DNA from: Blasia pusilla
Lineage: Eukaryota > Marchantiophyta > Marchantiopsida > Blasiales
DNA length: 64,000 nt
Direction of reading: 5' to 3'
Assembly: GCA_050084515.1 (NCBI GenBank)
Contig: CM114272.1
Coordinates: 16,120,001 to 16,184,000, forward strand
Shown: positions 10,701 through 19,700 of the stretch, one piece after another
Numbering within the stretch: the first letter of the stretch is position 1
Layout: every line of letters begins with the position of its first letter
Notes under the pieces: generated by a model
Told to the model about the DNA's origin: nothing
The model's database searches: none
Seen by the model: only the letters and a program-made list of their open reading frames with translations
Program-made: the position numbers and the translations under genes

Positions 10701-13700
10701 TGTAAGGAGTACACTCCTTGATCTGCATTACTACGTTGGAATCCTTTCCTGATCAGGTAAGCATCCATCTTCTCATACCAGCATCTAGGTGCTTGCTTTA
10801 GGCCATAAAGGGCTTTCTTCAAGAGACACACCTTGCCTGGATGAGTATATCCATCTGGTACCTCCATGTAGATCTCCTCTTTGAGTTCTCCATTTAAGAA
10901 TGCAGTTTTCACATCCATCTGTTCCACCTCCCAGTTTTGTTGAGCTGCTAATGCCAAGAGAACTCTGATGGATCCATACCTTGCAACAGGAGCAAAGGTC
11001 TCCTGATAGTCTAAACCAGCCTCCTGATTGAAGCCTTTGAGAATATGATTGACCAGCAGAAGTATCTCCTTGTACAAAGTCAGAGCTAGCATCAGCTAGA
11101 CCATCCATGATTTCAGCTTGTACACAATCAGCAAATCAGTTCCTATCTCTATTGCCAAATCAGAGCCCTACCATGATGTGACTCTTCTTACTATCTAAGA
11201 GATACTAAGAAGGATTCTACTCAGCCACACCTTGCACTCACACTACAGGTCCTCACATGTCACCAGCTCAGAGATCAGACATGGCTCACCATTGAGCACA
11301 AACAATCTCCATCAGCATACTAGACAAAACAACCTGCCTTCCAGTGAGGCTCTAGCAAGCACAGCAATTAGTCTCAATCTCCTCTTCCTACTCTCTTATC
11401 ACTCTGCAGCAGGACCAAGAGCCTCAGGAGTCCTCACCAAAACTGTGCATGCTGTAGAATTGACTTCTGCTCTCTAAACAGAGACATTATATACATGAGG
11501 GTGAGCACTTCTGGCCCTTAGATCTTCTTGAACAGATCCATACCCTAAATAACAGATGGTGGCTAACCCTAACTCGAGAATTGCCCTAATTCAAGGTTAC
11601 CCTAAAAAGATAGAGGAACACTAAGTTATCTCTAGCTAACTAAATTAGCATCCAACTAAGTTAGTATTTGACTAACTACTTTTAGGGCATGACTAAACTA
11701 GATATTAACAAATTTCAACAGCCTTTTGCAACCAGACGTGCCTTGTACAAGATCTCATTCTTTGGTCCCCTTTTTTTTCTAAAGACCCATTTGCAACCAA
11801 TGGTCTTTCTACCAGGTGGCAAATTTACAAACTCCCATGTCTCATTTTTCTCGAATGAGACCTTCTCTTCTGCCACAGCCTGTTCCCACTGTTTCGAATC
11901 ATTCCTGCTCATAGCCTCACTCAAAGAGTTGGGCTCTACAACTCCTTCTTCAATAGAATGAGCTTCGTTTATCCCCAACCTTTCTACAGGTTTGGAAATT
12001 CTTCCAGATCTCCTTTGCTCTGAGATCTCCTTGATCTCTCCCTCTGTGGACTCATGTGCCTCAATGACCTGCTTGGCTGCCGTTCTTCTTTGGTACGCCT
12101 TCATAGGCTGATTATCTTCTACATGTTCATCCTCTCTTCCACCTTGGATACAAGTATCTAATCCTGCGCTACAATCTGCAAGTGAATCATTTGAGACTTC
12201 CTCCTTATCTGCTTCTTGATGTGGATTTGGCACTACAGAGGTGATTACAAGAGTGATTACTGGCACCACTCTAGTAACCATAGACTCTTTGTGCTCAGAG
12301 TCTTTCCAGAAATTATTCTCTTTGCTGAACTTCACATCATTGCTACGAATCACCTCGCAGGTTCTAGGATTATACAACCTGTACCCTTTCAGCCCTTCTT
12401 GATATCCAACAAATATATACTTGTCAGCCTTTACATCTTGTTTCCTCCTTTGTGTTTCGGGGGTGAGGGCATAGCCAACACAACCAAACACTTTCAGTCT
12501 AGAAATGTCAGGTTTCTCACCAGACCAGCATTCTTCTGGAGTTACATTCTTCAAGGCCGCTGTGGGACTGATGTTCCTCAGATAGTTCGCAGTCATGATA
12601 GCTGCTCCCCAGAATTCTTGCCCAAGCTTTGCATGTTGTAACATGCTCAAGGCCTTCTCTTGCAAGGTTCTGTTCAACCTTACAGCTACTCTATTTTGGT
12701 GGGGGCTGTCACGTGCCGTAACATCATTTACTATTCCCTTTGCTGAGAGATATGCTTGAAAGTCTTTACTTGCATATTCTCCTCCTCCATCAGACCTAAG
12801 TTTCTTCACCTTTCGTCCAACTTGTCTCTCTGTCATGTTGGCAAAGATAACAAATTTCTCCAGAACTTGAGTTTTACTGCTTATCAGGTACACAAAACTC
12901 TTTCTATTTTTGTCATCCACGAATGACACAAAATAGTGAGCTTCTCCTAGTGACTTTGAAGGCATTGGTCCACACACATCAGAGTGTATCAAGTCCAATA
13001 ATCTTTCAGACCTGTTCAGTGACCTTCTGGGAGCGGGTGACTTGTGAGCTTTCCCTTGCACACAAGCCTCAGGGAACTCAAGCTTCTGTGACTTCTCAAT
13101 CTCCACACCACATGACATTCCTTGCAGAGCTCGAATGTTGTGTTCAGTTAGGTGCCCCAATCTGCAATGCCACAGATTCAGCAAACTCCTATTCTCAGTG
13201 AGATTTACCTGCTCCTCTACGTCACATTCCAGCAGTTTGAACAAATTTCCTTGTGCCACTCCTCGGCACAAGACTTTTCCGTTCCTTTCAAGTGTACAAG
13301 TCTGGTTTGAGTTCCAGAAGTGCACACCAATTACTGCCTCCAACAATTTCTTAACTGGCAGCAGTTTTTTGATGTAATCTGCAACATATGATGAAATGCA
13401 ACAGCTGCCATTTCATCACTTTCTTTTCATCAGATGTGTATTCAGTAGTCATCACTCCAGCAACCTTTGCCTTATCCTTCTCCCTGTAGGAGGTACTTTG
13501 CTTCTCCATCAACTTCTCTTGATTCTTGACTGCAGATCCACTCCTTTTAACTTTCTTTCCCCTTTTCAACTTCTTTCGACAATTGCGAGCAAGATGTCCC
13601 TTCTCTGCACAAATGTAACAAGTTCTGGTCTCTTTCCACTTCCTATCCCTGTTGAGCATGACTGTTTCTTCCACAATCACCTCTCGCTTCTGATCATATC

Positions 13701-16700
13701 TCAGGAGCTTGTTGGTCACAGATTCCCATGTAAGCAAATCTGCCTCCCAGGTTTCAAAGATTGTAACCATTGTATCAAATTGAGGAGGTAAGAATGATAG
13801 CAACAGGGTTACCTTCCATATAGGAATCAGTTCCTGTCCAACTGCTTTCACTTGTGCAAAAGTTGACTCCATTTTGGCAATGTGAGCTGCAACTCTATCT
13901 GTGTCAGCCATCCTTGTCGAGCTCAATGTATTCCATCTTTGCATAGCTAGAGTCAAAGCTGACTCCTTGTTCAAACTCTTCAGCTTGGACCAGATCTCCC
14001 AAGCATTCCTTATACCATCTACCAACTCCCTCATAGAGGAGTTCAGGGTCTGCTTTAATAAGATAGCAGCCAACTGATTTTGCTGTCTCCAAGCAAAGTT
14101 TACCACAAGCTCTTCTAGATTGTGAGGTTTCATCTCAACATACACCCACAACCCTTTCAGCATTAGAATGTCCATCATGGTTCTGGACCATTCTCTATAG
14201 TTTCCACCATTCAACTTCTCCACATTGCTGAAATCACTAGGGAGAAAGGTTTGGGGTGGGCCCATAACCTGAGAAAATGATTGACCAACAGAAGTATCTC
14301 CTTGTACAAAGTCAGAGCTAGCATCAGCTAGACCATCCATGATTTCAGCTTGTACACAATCAGCAAATTAGTTTCTATCTTTGTTGCCATATCAGAGCTC
14401 TACCATGATGTTACTCTTCTTATTATCTGACAGATACTAAGAAGGATTCTACACAGTCACACCTTGCACTCGCAACACAGATCTTCACATGTCACCAGTT
14501 CAGAGAGAGATAGAAGAACACTAAGTTATCTCTAGCTAACTAAATTAGTATCCAACTAAGTTAGTATTTGACTGAATACTTCTAGGGCATGACTAAACTA
14601 GATATTAACAAATTTCAACAATAACAAACCTCCTCAAGCAATCTCCTCAGCCAAACTTCTTCTTGAATAGCATTTGAAGCTGCCATAAGCTCAGCTTCTG
14701 TTGTGGACAAGGCAACAGATGTTTGTTGCTTATGCTGTGCGATCATCGGCTAGCTTCAAAAAAACAAAGATCACACGTCAGGTACGTGAAATCTTCTCTG
14801 ATTGCTTCTTCATACATCATCGAACATGCGCACATACCATAGCCCCTCATACGAGATAAAAGATAATTACCGAGCGTGATCCCAGGAAAACTTTCCGGTC
14901 TAGAAAAGTTTTTCTACGTCGAGCACTGCAAACTGCCGACCCTCAAAACAATGTAAATACATATCCACCAGTAGACCTGCTGTTGTTTTCCTGGATTCGA
15001 GATAGGCATTCTTGGTACCCTTCAAGTACCGTACGACTCTCTTTACACATCTCCAATGTGTGAGAGTAGGTTTAGACCTTTACCTGGCCAGTGCTCCCAC
15101 TGCATATGAGATATCTGGCCTTGTGCAAACCATGGCAAACATCAGAGAACCCACAGCACTCTGATACAAATGTTGAAAGTTTTCAACATTCTCATTCTCC
15201 TCCTGTTTGTCTGAACCTGTTTTGGCAAGTTTCCACCCAGGATCCAGTGGAGTAGAAACTGGCTTTGCCTCAGCCATTCTATACCTTGTCAGCATCGCAT
15301 CAATGTAGTGAGTCTGACTGAGTCTAATCCATGGTTCTGCTCTGTTCCTCTCAACTTTAGTTCCAAGAATAAACTTCACTGGACCTATGATAGTCATAGC
15401 AAAGACTGAGTAGCTTTGTACTTTACCACTTCATTGTTAGCTCCTCTCTTGATCTTGAAAACCCATTTGCAACCAATGGATCTCCTGTCTTTGGGTAGAT
15501 CAGTACACTCCCATGTGCCATTCTTTGCAAGAGACTTTTTCTCTTGATCAATGGCAATCTCTCACTTGCTCCTATCAGGTCTACTCATAGCCTGTGCAAG
15601 TGTTTTCGGATCATTCTCTCCATCTATAGTAAGACAAGCTTCTTCATCCACTAAGGCGTGAGCCTGTTTCTCATGATGAACTCCCAATCTGTCAACAGGT
15701 GTTTTCGTTCTTCCAGATCTCCTTGGCAATGTCTCTGCCACTCTTTCAGTTTGTGCATCTTCAGAGATACCTGATACTTCACCAGGCTGAAAGTTGGATT
15801 CCTGATGATTCTCCTCAGTTTGGACAACTTGCTGCTTTCTCCTGACACACACCTCCAGACTTTCTGAACGGAATTCTCCACTAGATGGTCATGAGATTTG
15901 ATCTGCATCTCTCTCTAGGTTAGTTGTTGGAGCTCCTGCATGAAAAGTAACTTGCGGTTGTGATGATGATTCACCCTGTGCTTCAGAAATTCTCTTTTGA
16001 TCCCCTTCCCAGATTTCATCAAACTGCACATCTCTACTTGTGACACACTGTCCAGTCTTTGAATTGTAGAGAACATATCCCTTCAAGCCAATGTCATATC
16101 CTACAAAGACGAGCTTTTCAGCCTTCTTACTGAATTTTGATCTTTGCTCCTTTGGGATATGTACATAAGCTAGACAACCAAAGACTGTAAGGTGGGAGAT
16201 ATCAGGTTTCTTACCACTCCAACATTCTTCTGGAGTCATCCCATTCATTCAAAGCACTAGTAGGACTTATGTTCCTGAGAAAGTTTGCAGTCTTGATCGC
16301 TGCTCCCCCGAAGCTTTTCCTGAGATTTGCTTGTTGGAGCATGCTCAACGCCTTCTCTGATAGAGTTGTGTTCAGTCTTTCTGCTACTCCATTCTGAGAG
16401 AGACTGTCTCTGGCTGTTACATCAGCCAAAATCCCCTTTTGTCGCAAAAAGGAAATGAACTGTTTGTTCGTGTACTCCTTGCCTTCATCTGAGCGAAATT
16501 TCTTCACTCTTCTTCGTGTCTGTAGCTCCACCATTGCCACAAAGTTCTTGAACTCATCAAGAACCTCACCTTTGTGTTTCATCGGATACACAAAGCTTTA
16601 TCTTTTTATAATCATCCACAAAAGACACATACCAAATAGTTCATCCTAGAGACTTCTATGTCATGTAACCCCCAAACATTTGAGTGTATGAGATCTAAAA

Positions 16701-19700
16701 GATCTGTTGATCCACTCAAAGATTTTTTGGAAAATGACGTCTTGTGAGATTTACCCTTAGCACATGCTCTACAAAACTCCAATCTACCATCAGCATGAAG
16801 TTTCAATCGTTCCACCATCTTCTGTAGAGATCAAATGTTGCTCTCTGGCAAATGACCTAGTCAAAGATGCTAGAGTTTTATGTTGTTGGAGTTCTCAACT
16901 ACCATGGCATCAACAACCATCATTGCATCAACTTTTGTTGTTTCCACCAGTCGAAACAACTTTTCTTCTGTCACACCATGACAGAGAACTTTTCCTCCCT
17001 TTTCGATGATGTATTTCTTGTCAAGGAATAATACAAGAATGATTTTGTCTGTGAGTTGATGAATAGATTCAAAATTCTTTGTGAATTCTGGTACAAAAAG
17101 AACATTGTTTAACATCCCATCTTGAGTATGCTTTCTGTCAAATTTCAGAAACACTTTTCCAATCCTAAGCACTGGGCTTTGATTTTCAGGTCGCTTCTGA
17201 CATACTATGGACTTGTGAATCGAAGCTTTATGCTTGGAAATGTGTCTCTGAAATTTGACAGAGAGCATGGTCAAGATGGGATGTTAAACAATGTTCTTTT
17301 TTGTACTTGAGTTCACAGAGAACTTTGTATTTGTTCATTAGCTGACAGAGAAAAATATTCTTATATTATTCCTTGAGAAGAAATACATCATCGAAAAGGG
17401 AGGAAAAGTTCTTTGTCATGGTGTGGCAGAAGAAAAGTTGTTTCGATTGGTGGAAATAACAAAAGTTGATGGATGGTGGCTGTTGATGCCATGGTAGTTG
17501 AGAATTCCAACAACATAAAACTCTGGCATTTTTTACTAGGTCATTAGTAAGAGAGCAACATTCGATCTCTACAGAAGATGGTGGAAGGATTGAAATTTCA
17601 TGTTGATGGTAGATTGGAATTCTGTGGAGCATGTGTTGAGGGTAAACCTCACAAGTCGTCATTTCCCAAGAAATCTTTGAGTAGATCAACACGTCTTTTA
17701 CATCTCATACACTCAGATGTTTGGGGTTACATGACACAGAAGTCTCTAGGAGCAGCTGCTTGTCACAGGATGAAACTCACAGAAAAGTTCTTTGTCTGTC
17801 ATAGCAAATGTGAGCAGTAGCTCCAGATCAAGAAACCAACCTTTACTTTTGAGATTGGCCTCCTTGTTGGTGACTAACCCCCATTTGCATCGGCAACATG
17901 CTCAACAATCATTGCACACTCCTTGTGAGATCTCTTGATGAATTTCATCTTCATCTTGTAGTTCTTATTCTTGGGACACTTAGGAGATGTCCCATTTCCC
18001 TGCAAGTGTAACAGATTCAAGTATCTTGTTTTGTGTCTCTCCTCTCATTAGAAGTCCACCTTGCAGGTTTGAACTTAAAGCCGGGTAACAGAGAATCTGC
18101 CTCTTGATCTTTCTTGTCCTCTCTAATGACTTGTGTTGTCACGTATTCCCAAGAGAGCTCTGCATCCTTATTGTGAAGGATTTTGATGATTGTGTTAAAC
18201 TTAGTGCAATAGCAATCACTTAGGTTAGATTGTAAACGACTACCTAGCATTCTCAAGGACACTTATTGCAATAGCAACCACTCAGGTTAGCAGCAGTAGA
18301 CATCTCAATAGCAACCACTCAGGTTAGTACTACTAGACACCTTGCATCACAAGAGTCACTGAACCCCTCAGGTCAGCAGACCTTTCAGTCTATAAGCAGC
18401 AGCATACTGAACTACTGAGGTCAGAAGCACAGTCCACTCAGGTAAGCAAAGCACACTCAATGCTGCTCAATCAGCTCTTCAGCTCAGAGAGTTGTGTACG
18501 AAAAGTTGTAAGAGAATGTAATTTCGCAGGGCACCCTCAGAGGGTTATATACAGCCAAGAGAATGAGTTTATAGGTTTTAGGGTTAGGGTGTGCCGCCCA
18601 CAGTAATTCTCAGAATTACTGAGGTAAATCTATAGTAACAACAAATTACTATTTACTGTGGTAAAATATTCAGTTACGATAGTAATTATATCAGTTACTT
18701 TTCACTATAGTAAACTCCAAGTTACTATGTTTTACAACAGAACATTTGGACATGGAAGTAACAGTTGGTGATTTTTGTTGCGCTGAACCAGGTGATAGAG
18801 ACTTTGGGTGTCACAAAGAATCCCTTCGTTGCCTTGAATCTTCTGATTGGAATGGGTGTATTTCCCAAACATGTCAATATTGATCTCCTAAGGCTGAAGG
18901 ACCAGCTGGAGTTCAAAGAAATTCACCACGCAGCTGTGGAGCAAGTATTGAACAGTTCTCAACCTGATCTGGACAGAGTAAGGCTTTTCATACAAATCCA
19001 TCCGACATTATTTTCCCACTTTTTTTTCCTCTTTGAGGGTTACAACGTTCAGATTACTAACTGTGTGATAAGTTGACTTTGGTGTCTTTTGCAGGAAATT
19101 CGCAAAGATTTGACATCATTGAAAGTCTATACCATTGACTCGGAGGACACAGATGAGGTATTGATTTGTAATGATAACCTAGCTCCTTTGAGTGTTTCGT
19201 TTTTTTCGGTGATCCACTCAATTGGGTGTGTGATTGGGCAAGAGGAGCTCAAATAGACCTAGTTTTTCTTCTCAATTTCTGATGATGGACTCATCATTGA
19301 ACAGATAGATGACGGGCTAAGTGCAACAAGACTTTCTGATGGTCGGATAAAGGTCTGGATCCACGTTGCTGATCCCACCCGTTGGCTACCTCATGATCAT
19401 GTTTTGACTAGGTGGGTGTTATGCTTGACTGAAATTGCTGACAGTATTGCCAGAATCTTATGTATGGGGTTTACTGGTTCTCTTGCAGTTCAATTCTAGT
19501 CAATTGTCTTGCCAATTGAGTCTGATAGAAAGGTTGATGGGACTCATTGGTGTGTTTCTGCTCATAATTGCACTTACGGGTGTTGTCGGCTTGAGGAGCA
19601 TTAGTTTTCATTGGAGATGGTCACTGTATTCTCATCAAGGAAGAAGGGGCTGTCATTCTCTTGGGTGAACCCTATTAATAAGCTAAGGTTCCGTGGTGGT

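Larger units (their letters stand above)
9012..14620 (-). mobile_element. Ty1/copia element A, near full-length, nested in element B (TSD ATAAC)
   Basis: The 3' LTR is 9012-9699 and the 5' LTR is 14270-14620 (internally deleted to 351 bp). ATAAC occurs on both sides (9007-9011, 14621-14625). On the minus strand the internal order is primer-binding site at 14269, gag, pre-integrase/integrase, RT, RNase H, polypurine tract AAGAAGGAG, 3' LTR: the copia order with integrase before RT. A solo LTR of the same family interrupts pol at 11038-11720. The DSGA protease motif is absent, the integrase Glu is replaced, and stop codons separate RT from RNase H, so it cannot move on its own. Confidence 0.93.
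8112..18738 (-). mobile_element. Ty1/copia element B, degenerate host of element A
   Basis: This insertion fills the RNR1 intron between exons 7491-7712 and 18792-18977. Order on the minus strand: 5' LTR-B (18738 down to about 18199), gag fragment, an inverted duplication of the protease/pre-integrase region, integrase (16818-15889), RT with its core deleted (15560-15080), RNase H split by element A (14960-14621 and 9006-8749), polypurine tract AAGTGGGAG, 3' LTR-B (8741-8112). The bases GAACATTT follow the right LTR end and occur again at 8107, so GAACA is a probable target duplication. If so, the LTR termini are not canonical TG..CA at the left. Many stops and frameshifts show it is dead. 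Confidence 0.85.

Noticed and set aside
12216-12641. 141-codon plus-strand frame
   Set aside because: Antisense shadow of the copia integrase-linker region.
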